Shown here one piece after another: positions 16,762-26,001 of a stretch of DNA of 64,000 nt. Under the pieces are notes generated by a model. That model did not search any database and was not told where the DNA came from. It saw nothing but the letters and a program-made list of their open reading frames with translations. How positions within the stretch are numbered: the first letter of the stretch is position 1; every line of letters begins with the position of its first letter. The DNA lies in the NCBI GenBank assembly GCA_965656525.1, contig CBFHKY010000007.1, forward strand, positions 1 through 64,000. Direction: 5' to 3'. The DNA is from Pseudomaricurvus sp965656525. GTDB lineage: Bacteria > Pseudomonadota > Gammaproteobacteria > Pseudomonadales > Cellvibrionaceae. The position numbers were made by a program, and so were the translations under genes.

Positions 16762-17935
16762 GACTGGGGAACTCAGCTATAACCCGTTGCAGACATTGCA
16801 ACAGTTGCTCGATCTGCTCAAAGGTATGCACTGCGGAAAGAGTAATGCGCAAGCGAGAGGTGCCTTTCGCAACAGTGGGCGGGCGAATCGCCCCAACCCA
16901 AAAGCCGTTTTCTCGCAGAGCCGTGGCAACCGCCATCGTGCGCTCGGCCGAGCCCAGCAACAAAGGCTGAATGGCGGTTTGTGAAGGTAATAAAGACAAG
17001 CCTAACTGCTGTGCGCCATCGCGAAACTGAGCAATGAGCTGCTGTAAGTGTTCACGCCGCCAGCATTCATCGCGTAATACCTGCAGGGCTGCTCGGCTAG
17101 CGGCTGCTACCGATGCGGGCATGGCCGTGGTGTAAATATAGGGCCGTGCTTCTTGGATCAACGTTTCAATAAGAGTGTCACTACCGGCCACAAAAGCCCC
17201 GTAGGACCCAGCAGCTTTACCAAGGGTACCCATCAAAATAGGAACATCTTCTTGTGTGAGCCCAAACTGCTGCGCCACGCCAGCACCGGTCTCACCCAGC
17301 ACGCCGAAGCCGTGGGCATCATCTACCATTAACCACGCATTTTGCTGCTGTGCTAAATCGGCAAGCTCTGGCAAAGGCGCTGTATCCCCATCCATACTGA
17401 ATACACCATCTACCACAATCAGCTGCCGTGCCACGTCTGCACGCTGGAGCTTGCGCTGTAAATCATCCACATTATTATGCAAAAAACGCTGAAAGCGAGC
17501 CCCACTGAGCAAGCCACCGTCCAGCAAAGACGCATGATTTAACTTATCTTCAAATACGCCATCGCCCGCCCCCACCAATGCATTGATGGTACCAAGGTTC
17601 GCCATATAACCAGATGAAAACAGCAGCGCTCGGTCGCGACCAACAAAAGCCGCTAACTCTTCTTCCAAGGCATGATGTTCGTATGAGTGGCCACACACCA
17701 AATGTGAAGCACCACTGCCCACACCATAGGTGTCAACGGCTTGTTTCATGGCCATTTTAAGATGTGGATGATTGGCAAGGCCCAAGTAATCGTTGCTGCA
17801 AAAATTCAGCAATTGATCACCACCAACGAGCACATGGGCACCTTGAGCGGAGTCTAACGTGTGACGGCGGCGATACAGATTTTGGGTTTCTCTAGCAGCC
17901 AATGCTTGTGCCAGTAGCTCATCCATTGACGACAT
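16754..17935 (-). CDS. bioF: 8-amino-7-oxononanoate synthase
   Basis: PLP enzyme condensing pimeloyl-ACP with alanine to KAPA in biotin synthesis. The 393 residues show NFCSNDYLGLANHP, the substrate-site HLVCGHSYEHHALEEE, VDDAHGFGVLG, and the PLP lysine in GTLGKAAGSYGAF. Start ATG 17935 (MSSMDELLAQ) has GAAGG about ten bases upstream. It lies 39 bp after bioB and overlaps bioHC, confirming one transcript. Confidence 0.96.
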   Translation of the reverse strand: MSSMDELLAQALAARETQNLYRRRHTLDSAQGAHVLVGGDQLLNFCSNDYLGLANHPHLKMAMKQAVDTYGVGSGASHLVCGHSYEHHALEEELAAFVGRDRALLFSSGYMANLGTINALVGAGDGVFEDKLNHASLLDGGLLSGARFQRFLHNNVDDLQRKLQRADVARQLIVVDGVFSMDGDTAPLPELADLAQQQNAWLMVDDAHGFGVLGETGAGVAQQFGLTQEDVPILMGTLGKAAGSYGAFVAGSDTLIETLIQEARPYIYTTAMPASVAAASRAALQVLRDECWRREHLQQLIAQFRDGAQQLGLSLLPSQTAIQPLLLGSAERTMAVATALRENGFWVGAIRPPTVAKGTSRLRITLSAVHTFEQIEQLLQCLQRVIAEFPSHD

Positions 17936-17974
17936 AACCGCGGCCTTCTCGTGACAGACTGGGGAAAACGCGGC

Positions 17975-19030
17975 TTACTTGGCCGCGTCGTAGAAGAACT
18001 GGTCGTTACGTGCCGCGTCCATAGACTGGCGCAACGCTTCTTCTTGAGTGGATTCGTCGTCTTCCACTTCGTATTTTTCGGTGTTGATGCCCAAACGGTT
18101 CAACAGCGCCATGTCTTTATTGGCTTCGGGATTCGCAGTGGTAAGCAGTTTTTCACCGTAGAAAATGGAGTTGGCACCGGCCATAAACGCCATCGCCTGC
18201 ATCTGCTCGTTCATTTCTTCACGCCCAGCCGAGAGCCGCACATGGGATTTCGGCATCAAAATCCGCGCAACCGCGACGGTACGGATAAAATCAAACGGGT
18301 CTAGGTCTTCTTCTTGGGCCAGCGGTGTGCCTTCTACGCGCACCAACATATTGATGGGGACTGAATCCGGGTGCTGCGGCATGGTCGCCAATTGATGCAA
18401 CAAACCTGCACGATCTTTTTGTTCTTCGCCCATACCGACAATGCCGCCGCTGCAAACCTTCATGCCAGCGGAACGAACATTGTCTAAGGTATTTAAACGA
18501 TCTTGGTAGGTTCGCGTGGTGATGATGTCACCATAAAATTCGGGAGAGGTGTCCAGATTGTGGTTGTAATAATCCAATCCAGCATCGGCCAGCTCATCGG
18601 CCTGCCCTTCGTTAAGCATTCCCAGTGTCATGCAGGTTTCCAGCCCCAGAGCTTTCACCTGTTTTACCATCGAGGTCACATAAGGCATGTCTTTTTTCTT
18701 GGGCGAGCGCCAAGCGGCTCCCATACAAAATCGCGTGGCACCGCTGGCCTTGGCGGCCTTAGCTTCTTCTAAAACCTTTTCCACCTTCATCAGCTTTTCT
18801 TTTTCTAAGCCGGTGTCGTAGCGAGCACTTTGCGGGCAGTATTTGCAATCTTCTGGGCAGGCGCCCGTTTTAATGGAGCACAACGTGCTGATCTGTACTT
18901 CGTTAGGATTAAAGAACTGACGATGAAGCACTTGTGCCTGAAACATCAAGTCGTTGAACGGCAGATCAAATAACGCTTCGATTTCTTTGCGAGTCCAGTC
19001 ATGACGAATCGTATCGGTTGTGGCGCTCAT
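17975..19030 (-). CDS. bioB: Biotin synthase
   Basis: Radical SAM enzyme that inserts sulphur into dethiobiotin. CPEDCKYCPQS carries the CxxxCxxC ligands of the [4Fe-4S] cluster, and further conserved residues (YNHNLDTSPEFY, CSGGIVGMGE, VEGTPL, LSAGREEM) are present. I start at ATG 19030 (MSATTDTIRH), preceded by AGAGGA, giving 351 residues; the in-frame GTG at 19042 has no ribosome site. First gene of the bio operon, transcribed from a promoter whose -35 box lies in a BirA-like operator. Confidence 0.96.
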   Translation of the reverse strand: MSATTDTIRHDWTRKEIEALFDLPFNDLMFQAQVLHRQFFNPNEVQISTLCSIKTGACPEDCKYCPQSARYDTGLEKEKLMKVEKVLEEAKAAKASGATRFCMGAAWRSPKKKDMPYVTSMVKQVKALGLETCMTLGMLNEGQADELADAGLDYYNHNLDTSPEFYGDIITTRTYQDRLNTLDNVRSAGMKVCSGGIVGMGEEQKDRAGLLHQLATMPQHPDSVPINMLVRVEGTPLAQEEDLDPFDFIRTVAVARILMPKSHVRLSAGREEMNEQMQAMAFMAGANSIFYGEKLLTTANPEANKDMALLNRLGINTEKYEVEDDESTQEEALRQSMDAARNDQFFYDAAK

Positions 19031-19125
19031 AATCCTCTTCACCCTGCTAAAGTTAGCATACAGTATCAGTTGCTTGCGGTAGATTACTGATTGTTTACAG
19101 TAGATCGTTCAGATAATAGGCGCCT

Positions 19126-19153
19126 ATGATAATTGTACAGATGGCGCTGTCAA
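19126..19153 (-). promoter_or_regulatory. Promoter of the biotin operon
   Basis: On the minus strand TTGACA (19148-19153) and TATCAT (19126-19131) are separated by 16 bp, a good sigma-70 promoter about 95 bp upstream of bioB. The -35 box coincides with one arm of the BirA-like operator. Confidence 0.7.
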
Positions 19154-19179
19154 CCCAAAATGGAACTCAGGGTTAACTA
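19147..19179. promoter_or_regulatory. BirA (biotin repressor) box between bioB and comF
   Basis: TGTCAACC-N15-GGTTAACTA is an inverted repeat with the arm sequence and spacing of BirA operators (TTGTnAACC-N14/16-GGTTnACAA type). The left arm covers the -35 box of the bio operon promoter, so biotin-bound BirA would block it. The right arm ends four bases before the comF start, so it also sits in the comF leader. Assignment rests on the motif only; birA is not in the window. Confidence 0.7.
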
Positions 19180-19182
19180 GTC

Positions 19183-19914
19183 ATGGAAAGACGCCCCCTT
19201 CAGCTGTGCCAATGGTGCAGTGTTTTTTGCCACAACCACCTATGCCCTAGCTGCGAGCAAGCACTGGTAACGGATACCATCCGCTGTCAGCGATGCGCTT
19301 TGCAAATGCTTCAGCCAGCGCCCTTTTGTGGCGAGTGCTTAGCCGCCCCACCGGCATTTCAGCAAATCCTGTGTGCGGATGACCACGTTGCGCCTTTTCA
19401 TGACTGGCTGAACCGTTTTAAGAGCCACGCCGATTTGGTGGCTGGAGAACTGCTAATTCAGCGGTTGCTGAGTAACATTCGTCACGTTTACCTAATTGAT
19501 AATGTCGGTGACAGCGAGACTAGCAATACACTCGACTGCTCACTGCCACAGTGGCTGGTACCCACGCCCCTACATTGGTGGACACAATGGCAGCGCGGCT
19601 TCAACCAATCCGCTTGGATTGCTAAACGTCTAAGCCAACAACTGCACTTGCCCGCCCTGAATGCGCTGCAGCGCCCTATCAAAGGCAAAACGCAAAAAAG
19701 CCTAAGCAGAAAAGAACGCCAGCAGAACTTAAAGCCCGTGTTTAAGCTCAAAAAAATGCATCAAGCCGCACTGAGAGGCTCTCACGTGGCCTTGATCGAT
19801 GATGTGGTCACAACCGGAGCCACCAGCCGATTATTGAGCGATTTACTGATAAAAGCCGGTGCGGCCAGAGTCGATGTCTGGTGCTTAACCCGCACACCTA
19901 AGCTAAAGCGGTAA
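19183..19914 (+). CDS. ComF family phosphoribosyltransferase-like protein
   Basis: ComF/GntX-type protein of 243 residues, associated with DNA uptake or use of exogenous DNA. Two Cys pairs near the N-terminus (CQWC, CPSC) and a second set (CQRC, CGEC) make a zinc-ribbon region; the C-terminal PRTase fold ends with the PRPP loop HVALIDDVVTTGATSRLLSD. It is divergent from the biotin operon, sharing a 150-bp control region; this bioB/comF arrangement is common in gammaproteobacteria. Confidence 0.92.
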   Translation: MERRPLQLCQWCSVFCHNHLCPSCEQALVTDTIRCQRCALQMLQPAPFCGECLAAPPAFQQILCADDHVAPFHDWLNRFKSHADLVAGELLIQRLLSNIRHVYLIDNVGDSETSNTLDCSLPQWLVPTPLHWWTQWQRGFNQSAWIAKRLSQQLHLPALNALQRPIKGKTQKSLSRKERQQNLKPVFKLKKMHQAALRGSHVALIDDVVTTGATSRLLSDLLIKAGAARVDVWCLTRTPKLKR

Positions 19915-19930
19915 TGCGCAAGGTTGGCGA

Positions 19931-20677
19931 TTAACGCTTGCTTAACACCATGAAAATCTTGGGGCTTTGCGATGCAAAAATGGGGTTTCTGCCTTTGCAG
20001 GAAAGCCAGTCGGCTACCGATGTAGAGGCCCGCCCAGTGGGGCCAATCAATAAACCGTTGTAATCCATAACATCAATATTAAACAACGGTGAAAACAACG
20101 TTTGATATTGCGTTTTCGAACCCAGTTTGAGCGCTCCCCATTCATTGCGATCCAACAAGCACATCAGCCAAAGCGCCACATTGTATTTATTGGGTTCAAA
20201 CACAATAAATTTACCGTTGGGTTTTAACAGTCGAAACGCTTCTTTGCAGAGTGCGACTGGGTCTTCGGCATGATGCACAACATCCACCATTTGAATAACA
20301 TCAAATGTTTCTGACTGAAAATCGAGATGGCAGGCATTACCGGCCTGCGCGGTGCAGTTATTTAATTGGCGATCCGCAAAGTAATGATTAGCCAACATCA
20401 CCGCCTCAGCCGATAAATCCACCCCCACAACAGTGCGACTGTATTTAGCCAACAAGGACGTAAAGCCGCCCGTAGAGCAACCAATATCCAGCACCTGATC
20501 TTCAGCGCTACAGAGCGAGCGAATGTTGGCTTCGTAGTGCTTTTGAGTGGATAACGCACTGGCGATTTTCTCGGGTGAAAAGCGACTATTAGAACCCCAT
20601 AGAGAACGCTCCTCTGCCCCTGTAATCAAGCGATCGTAAAATGCTGATGTATCTGAACTTTTTGGGGCTTTAAACAT
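19931..20677 (-). CDS. Class I SAM-dependent methyltransferase
   Basis: Methyltransferase of 248 residues with motif I VLDIGCSTGGFTSLLA, motif II acidic VVGVDLS, and motif IV region FDVIQMVDVVHHAED, resembling UbiE/Methyltransf_11 proteins. The substrate is unknown. It is convergent with comF and separated from srkA by a 257-bp divergent region. No operon partner is visible. Confidence 0.85.
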   Translation of the reverse strand: MFKAPKSSDTSAFYDRLITGAEERSLWGSNSRFSPEKIASALSTQKHYEANIRSLCSAEDQVLDIGCSTGGFTSLLAKYSRTVVGVDLSAEAVMLANHYFADRQLNNCTAQAGNACHLDFQSETFDVIQMVDVVHHAEDPVALCKEAFRLLKPNGKFIVFEPNKYNVALWLMCLLDRNEWGALKLGSKTQYQTLFSPLFNIDVMDYNGLLIGPTGRASTSVADWLSCKGRNPIFASQSPKIFMVLSKR

Positions 20678-20934
20678 AACGGTTGATTGGCCTTATTTTT
20701 GGGCTTATGGGCATAACATTTTTTGAGCCTTGAGCATAACCGCAATCTATCGCTTAACCCAATAGACATTCAGTCACTGAAGAGGCATGCCGACGATTTA
20801 ATACTACTCATAACACCGATAGTAGTAATGATAATACTAAGCTCAGCCACCCTTGCGAGCTGGCGAATCTATAGACCGCAACACACGGATAAGACACACT
20901 GTGTCGTTTCTCTTTTAAAACAGAGTATTCGCCT

Positions 20935-21933
20935 ATGACACAGCTCGCATCTAAGCACCCTTACGAGGCGCTCTCTCCCGATACGGTGTTGGACGCCGTA
21001 GAAGCACTGGGGTATTTTTGTGATGGTCGAATTCTGGCGCTTAACAGTTACGAAAACCGTGTTTATCAAGTAGGACTTGAAGACACCTCTCCGCTGATTG
21101 CAAAATTCTACCGCCCAGATCGCTGGTCAGAACAGCAGATCTTAGAAGAGCACGCGTTTTGCGCGGAGCTGGTAGCGGCCGAGTTACCGATTGTCGCCCC
21201 TATGCGCGATGCCCATGCTGTCACCCTGTACCAACACCAAGGATTTTATTTTTCCTTGTTTGAGCGGCGCGGCGGCCACGCCCCAGAGCTGGATAATGGT
21301 CACAACTTAGAGGTAATGGGGCGCTTTATGGCGCGCATGCACAATATTGGCCACGAAAAAACATTCACCTCTCGCCCCGCCATCGATATTCACAGCTACG
21401 GCCACGACAGTGTGAGCTTTCTGCTGCGTGAGCAGTTTATCCCCATGGAATTGGAAACCGCTTACCGCACACTGACAGAGGATCTACTCAAGATTGTCGA
21501 GCAACGTTTTAGCGACACCCATTATGAGACGTTACGACTGCACGGCGATTGCCATATTGGCAATATTCTATGGCGTGATGATGCGCCCAATTTTGTGGAT
21601 TTTGATGACTGTCGCCGCGGGCCAGCGGTACAGGATTTGTGGATGCTACTGTCTGGTGACCGCCCCCAGCAGCAGGCTCAATTGGAAAAACTGTTGCGTG
21701 GTTATCGTCAATTTTGCCCCTTTAACAGCGCCGAGTTGAATCTGATCGAGCCCCTTCGCACTCTGCGCATCATGCATTACAGCGCTTGGCTGGCGCGACG
21801 CTGGGAAGACCCGGCCTTCCCTCATAATTTTCCTTGGTTCAACAGTCAGCGTTATTGGTCGGATCACATCCTCACCTTGCGCGAACAACTTGCGGCACTA
21901 CAAGAGCCACCGTTGGAAATGCCTCGACTCTAG
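20935..21933 (+). CDS. srkA: Stress response kinase A (YihE/RdoA family)
   Basis: Eukaryotic-like Ser/Thr kinase of the APH fold, 332 residues; the E. coli homologue counteracts MazF toxicity under stress. Signatures are SYENRVYQVG (nucleotide loop), the catalytic loop LHGDCHIGNILW, and the metal site VDFDDCRRGPAVQDLWMLL. It normally pairs with dsbA, but here it is followed by cysE about 135 bp downstream with no dsbA. Confidence 0.93.
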   Translation: MTQLASKHPYEALSPDTVLDAVEALGYFCDGRILALNSYENRVYQVGLEDTSPLIAKFYRPDRWSEQQILEEHAFCAELVAAELPIVAPMRDAHAVTLYQHQGFYFSLFERRGGHAPELDNGHNLEVMGRFMARMHNIGHEKTFTSRPAIDIHSYGHDSVSFLLREQFIPMELETAYRTLTEDLLKIVEQRFSDTHYETLRLHGDCHIGNILWRDDAPNFVDFDDCRRGPAVQDLWMLLSGDRPQQQAQLEKLLRGYRQFCPFNSAELNLIEPLRTLRIMHYSAWLARRWEDPAFPHNFPWFNSQRYWSDHILTLREQLAALQEPPLEMPRL

Positions 21934-22068
21934 ATAAAGGTTTCACCCAGAAGGCGCGGCTGCGTCTTCTCGCGCAGAGATGAACAAGCCACCACCGCAT
22001 TCGATGATTGCACCCATCATGCGTAAGGCGAGATAATAGCGTTTGATTTTTTGTTTCAGGAGTACCGC

Positions 22069-22869
22069 ATGACTTTTCCAGACAGCCAGCTGCCAAACCC
22101 AGCCACCGATGCCATCTGGCAAGCCATTCGTCAGGAAACCGCCCATCATGCCGCCAAAGAACCGCTGCTAGCGAGCTTTTTTCATGCCACCGTACTGAAC
22201 CATTCACGCTTAGAAGATGCATTAAGCTTTCATCTGGCCAACAAGTTGGATACGCCCGCCGCCTCAGCCATGCAAATACGCGAGGTCGTACAACAAGCGT
22301 TGGAGGCCGACCCCGACATCAGTGCATCAGCACGAGCTGATTTAGAAGCCACCTTAGAGCGCGATTCCGCCTGCGACAACTTATCTACCCCTTTTTTGTT
22401 CTTTAAAGGTTTCCACGCTCTGCAGGCCCACCGAGTGAGTCACTGGCTGTGGGGGCAAAATCGCACCGAGCTGGCCATGTTTTTGCAAAACCGTATTTCT
22501 GTGGTGTTTGGTGTGGATATACACCCTGCGGCCAGGGTTGGAAAAGGCATTATGTTTGATCACGCGACCGGCATCGTGATTGGTGAAACCGCCGTGGTGG
22601 AAGACAACGTGTCTATTATGCAGTCGGTCACATTGGGCGGTACCGGCAAAGTCAGCGGCGATCGCCACCCTAAAATTCGCGCAGGAGTGATGATTGGCCC
22701 CGGCGCAAAAATCTTAGGCAATATTGAAATTGGTCGCGGCGCAAAAGTTTGTGCCGGTAGTGTGGTATTAAAACCTGTACCTGAACACACAGTGGTTGCT
22801 GGCGTTCCGGCTAAAGAAGTAGGCCACGTAGACGACGACCCTTCACGAGTAATGAATCAGGGAATTTGA
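22069..22869 (+). CDS. cysE: Serine O-acetyltransferase
   Basis: Makes O-acetylserine for cysteine synthesis. AGGAG six bases before the ATG at 22069 sets the start (MTFPDSQLPN), giving 266 residues. The N-terminal helical domain is followed by a left-handed hexapeptide-repeat helix: FGVDIHPAARVGKGIMFDH, GIVIGETAVVEDNVSI, GDRHPKIRAGVMIGPGAK, with the catalytic Asp/His of DIHPAA and DRHP. The C-terminal tail ending in Gly-Ile fits the OASS-binding Ile of CysE. Confidence 0.95.
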   Translation: MTFPDSQLPNPATDAIWQAIRQETAHHAAKEPLLASFFHATVLNHSRLEDALSFHLANKLDTPAASAMQIREVVQQALEADPDISASARADLEATLERDSACDNLSTPFLFFKGFHALQAHRVSHWLWGQNRTELAMFLQNRISVVFGVDIHPAARVGKGIMFDHATGIVIGETAVVEDNVSIMQSVTLGGTGKVSGDRHPKIRAGVMIGPGAKILGNIEIGRGAKVCAGSVVLKPVPEHTVVAGVPAKEVGHVDDDPSRVMNQGI

Positions 22870-22904
22870 GTGACGCAATAGTGGCCACGCTGTCACCGGC
22901 TCAA

Positions 22905-23867
22905 TCACACACGCTCAAAAGGAAACGCCAGAAGTTCACGAATGTCACTGCAACCCATCACCAGCATCAGCAGGCGGTCCACCCCCAGAGCCACGCCCGC
23001 GCAGTCTGGCAGGCCGGACTGCAGCGCGTCTAACAAATGCGTGTCCAACGGGTATTGAGGGCAATCCATAACCTGACGTTTGGCCAAATCTTGCTGTAGC
23101 CGCTGACGTTGTTCCTGCGCGTCACACAACTCCCAGTAGCCATTCGCCAACTCAACGCCCCCCACATAAGCTTCAAAACGTTTTGCTACCGTCTGCTGTT
23201 GCTCGTCCACCCCCAAGCGTGCCAAGGCTGCTTGGGATTTTGGAAAATCATACAACAGTACTAAGCCATCCCCCATGCGAGGCTCCAGCACATGACTCAT
23301 CAGCAAATCCAACCAAACGTCTCGATCCCAAAATCCGCGATCATTTCCGTCCAGCTGAACATCAATATGCTGCTGCGTTAAGGTTTTTAAATGCATCACG
23401 CTGGCTGTGTGCGGATTCACCTTCAGCTCGCGCTCGAACAACTCTTGATAGCTCAGTTTTTCTACCCGAGATAAGTCAAGGCAACTGCCAATCAGTGTAG
23501 CGACCTCATCCATCAATTCTTGCTCTGTCCACCCCAGTCGATACCACTCCAGCATAGTGAACTCAGGGTTGTGTTTACGACCCGCCTCACCATTGCGAAA
23601 GGCTTTACCTAAGCTGTACACATTGCCACTGCCCGACGCCAGCAAACGCTTGAGAAAGCATTCCGGTGAGGATTGTAAGTACAGAGTCTCACCGCTGGCA
23701 AAGGTCATCATACTGTCGATATGCGGGTCGCTAGCGGCCGTACGTGCCAATACAGGCACATCCACCTCCATAACACCACGCTCTTCAAAAAACAGGCGCA
23801 AAAAGCGGTACAACTGAGCTCTCTGGCTCAAGGCATCCTGACTGGCGCTGGATTTCCATTCTGGCAT
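22905..23867 (-). CDS. epmA: EF-P-(R)-beta-lysine ligase
   Basis: Truncated class II lysyl-tRNA-synthetase paralogue that attaches beta-lysine to elongation factor P. Class II motifs are visible (VPVLARTAASDPHID, motif 2 region GKAFRNGEAGRKHNPEFTMLEWY, motif 3 GVALGVDRLLML) and the tRNA anticodon-binding domain is absent, as expected. I begin at 23867 (MPEWKSSASQ), which matches the family N-terminus and gives 321 residues; longer in-frame forms lack support. It lies 134 bp downstream of efp on the same strand. Confidence 0.94.
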   Translation of the reverse strand: MPEWKSSASQDALSQRAQLYRFLRLFFEERGVMEVDVPVLARTAASDPHIDSMMTFASGETLYLQSSPECFLKRLLASGSGNVYSLGKAFRNGEAGRKHNPEFTMLEWYRLGWTEQELMDEVATLIGSCLDLSRVEKLSYQELFERELKVNPHTASVMHLKTLTQQHIDVQLDGNDRGFWDRDVWLDLLMSHVLEPRMGDGLVLLYDFPKSQAALARLGVDEQQQTVAKRFEAYVGGVELANGYWELCDAQEQRQRLQQDLAKRQVMDCPQYPLDTHLLDALQSGLPDCAGVALGVDRLLMLVMGCSDIRELLAFPFERV

Positions 23868-24001
23868 GAGGGCAACCGACTGGGTTATTGAGTACAAGGC
23901 ACTCCGACTTGAGTAGTCGGAGTCATAAGGCGAGCAACCTTCACGGAAAGCCCCGATGTCGCTCAACCCATTGATTAGAACTGAGAGTAAGGTGTTTTAT
24001 C

Positions 24002-24574
24002 TTAAGAATCTTTGGCTCGGCTCAGGTAATCACCGCTGCGCGTATCCACACGAATTACTTCACCTTCTGACAAAAACAAAGGCACTTTGACAACCGCGCC
24101 CGTAGACAACTTAGCCGGCTTCGTACCACCGTTAGCCGTATCACCTTTCAAACCGGGATCGGTTTCAACAATTTCCAGTTCAACATGGTTTGGGGGCGTA
24201 ACGGCCAAAGGCGAACCATTGTATAAAGTCACGACCACTGTATCTTGTTCTTTCAACCATTTAGCGTTGTCACCAACCGCTTTCGCATCAGCTTGGTACT
24301 GCTCAAAAGTTTGCGAATCCATAAAATGCCAGAACTCACCATCGGTGTATAAATACTCCAAGTCCTGATCCATCACATCCGCACCTTCCAGCGACTCGCC
24401 AGATTTGAATGTACGTTCCCAGACTCGACCGCTGTTAAGGTTACGCAACTTCACGCGATTAAACGCTTGCCCTTTGCCAGGCTTTACAAATTCATTATCT
24501 AGAATTGCACAAGGCTCGCCATCAAGCATCACTTTCATGCCGCTGCGAAATTCATTAGTGGAGTAAACTGCCAT
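24002..24574 (-). CDS. efp: Elongation factor P
   Basis: Translation factor that relieves ribosome stalling on polyproline. The 190 residues have the KOW domain MAVYSTNEFRSGMKVMLDGE, the modification loop VKPGKGQAF with the Lys that receives beta-lysine, and two OB domains ending RTGEYLSRA-like RSGDYLSRAKDS. Presence of both epmA and epmB close by indicates the beta-lysylated type of EF-P. Confidence 0.97.
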   Translation of the reverse strand: MAVYSTNEFRSGMKVMLDGEPCAILDNEFVKPGKGQAFNRVKLRNLNSGRVWERTFKSGESLEGADVMDQDLEYLYTDGEFWHFMDSQTFEQYQADAKAVGDNAKWLKEQDTVVVTLYNGSPLAVTPPNHVELEIVETDPGLKGDTANGGTKPAKLSTGAVVKVPLFLSEGEVIRVDTRSGDYLSRAKDS

Positions 24575-24877
24575 GATATGTCTCGTTAAAATGCATAATG
24601 TTAATCAACAAACAGCTCTACCGGCTTGGCCGTAGAGATTTTGCCCATTCAAAGTGGCAGACATTATAGCGCAGCCTTGCCGGGAAAATAACCAGTCAAT
24701 CTTAGCGTGACCATTCACCTCCACTATGACACGGCTTCACTTTTTCAGATCGCTTTCGTTTACTTCCACAAGTGCTCTAGGCAGCCACAGTGACACCGCC
24801 ACCTTCATCATCGTGCGGATGGGCTTAACATGCTGGGTGTTGTTACAATACCCTTTTGCCTAAGCGATGCCGAATTC

Positions 24878-25894
24878 ATGAGTCAGATTATTGCCACCCA
24901 CTCCACCAGTCACTCTACCAGTTACTGGCAAGAGGCGATGATCCAAGCCATTCGTGACCCTCGCGAACTGCTGGAATACCTGCAATTGCCAATGAGCTTG
25001 CTACCAGCCGCAGAGGTGGCCGCTAAAGAGTTTGGTCTGCGCGTGCCGCGACCTTTTCTAGACCGCATTCGCAAAGGCGACCTTCATGACCCGCTTCTTC
25101 AACAAGTGCTGCCTATTAAGGCAGAACTGAACATAGCAGAGGGGTTTAGCGTAGACCCACTGGGTGAGCAGAACAGCAACCCAAAGCAGGGGTTAGTTCA
25201 TAAATACCATGGCCGTGCACTGCTGATCGTTGCACCACATTGCGCCGTGAATTGTCGCTACTGCTTTCGTCGACACTTCCCTTATCAGGACAACAACCCC
25301 AGCCGAGCCCAGTGGCAAGAAACACTCGATTATTTGCGGCAGGATACCAGCTTGAGCGAAGTGATCTTCAGTGGCGGTGATCCTATGGCGGCCAACGACC
25401 GACAGCTACAGTGGCTCGTGGATGAAATCAGCGCTATGCAACACATTCGCCGCCTGCGTGTACACACCCGTTTGCCCGTTGTGATACCGCAACGCATCAC
25501 TGAAGAAGCTATCGCGTGGTTAAGCAGCTCTCGACTGCAAACCACAGTCGTTCTACACGCCAACCACGCAAACGAACTGGACGACAAGGTTGCCCACAGT
25601 GTTGCCCTGCTGCGCCGCGCGGGTATTATCGTACTGAACCAAGCTGTATTGCTTAAAAATATCAACGAAACATTACAGGCACAGATAGACCTTAGCGAAC
25701 GATTATTCGAAATAGGCGTCTTACCTTATTATCTGCATTTATTAGATCCGGTACAGGGTGCGGCCCACTTTGCTATAGTTGATAGTGAAGCTATCGCGTT
25801 ACACAAAGCGATGCAGGCCTCCCTTCCGGGCTATTTGGTCCCGAGGTTGGCGCGAGAGGAAACCGGTGAAAGCCAGAAAACATTGATGCTATAA
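24878..25894 (+). CDS. epmB: EF-P-specific lysine 2,3-aminomutase
   Basis: Radical SAM, PLP-dependent enzyme that makes (R)-beta-lysine for EF-P modification. CAVNCRYCFRRHFPY has the CxxxCxxC cluster motif; SGGDPM and HTRLPVVIP are further family signatures. I choose ATG 24878 (MSQIIATHST), giving 338 residues close to E. coli EpmB; a TACAAT -10-like box at 24844 lies downstream of the earlier in-frame ATG 24830, arguing against it. Divergent from efp/epmA. Confidence 0.94.
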   Translation: MSQIIATHSTSHSTSYWQEAMIQAIRDPRELLEYLQLPMSLLPAAEVAAKEFGLRVPRPFLDRIRKGDLHDPLLQQVLPIKAELNIAEGFSVDPLGEQNSNPKQGLVHKYHGRALLIVAPHCAVNCRYCFRRHFPYQDNNPSRAQWQETLDYLRQDTSLSEVIFSGGDPMAANDRQLQWLVDEISAMQHIRRLRVHTRLPVVIPQRITEEAIAWLSSSRLQTTVVLHANHANELDDKVAHSVALLRRAGIIVLNQAVLLKNINETLQAQIDLSERLFEIGVLPYYLHLLDPVQGAAHFAIVDSEAIALHKAMQASLPGYLVPRLAREETGESQKTLML

Positions 25895-26001
25895 CGCCAA
25901 AGCTGCTGCTCAGTTCACAGGCACGCAGCCTTTTTACTGAGAGAATGGATCAGTCTGTACCTGACCGCTCGAAATAAAAAAGGAATGTCCACAGCGAAAT
26001 C

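Noticed and set aside
19091..19097. GTTTACA half-site as a BirA box
   Set aside because: No matching left arm at the right distance; the pair at 19147-19179 is much better.
24830..24877. Longer N-terminus for epmB from ATG 24830
   Set aside because: It would start upstream of a TACAAT -10-like box and extends beyond the usual family start.
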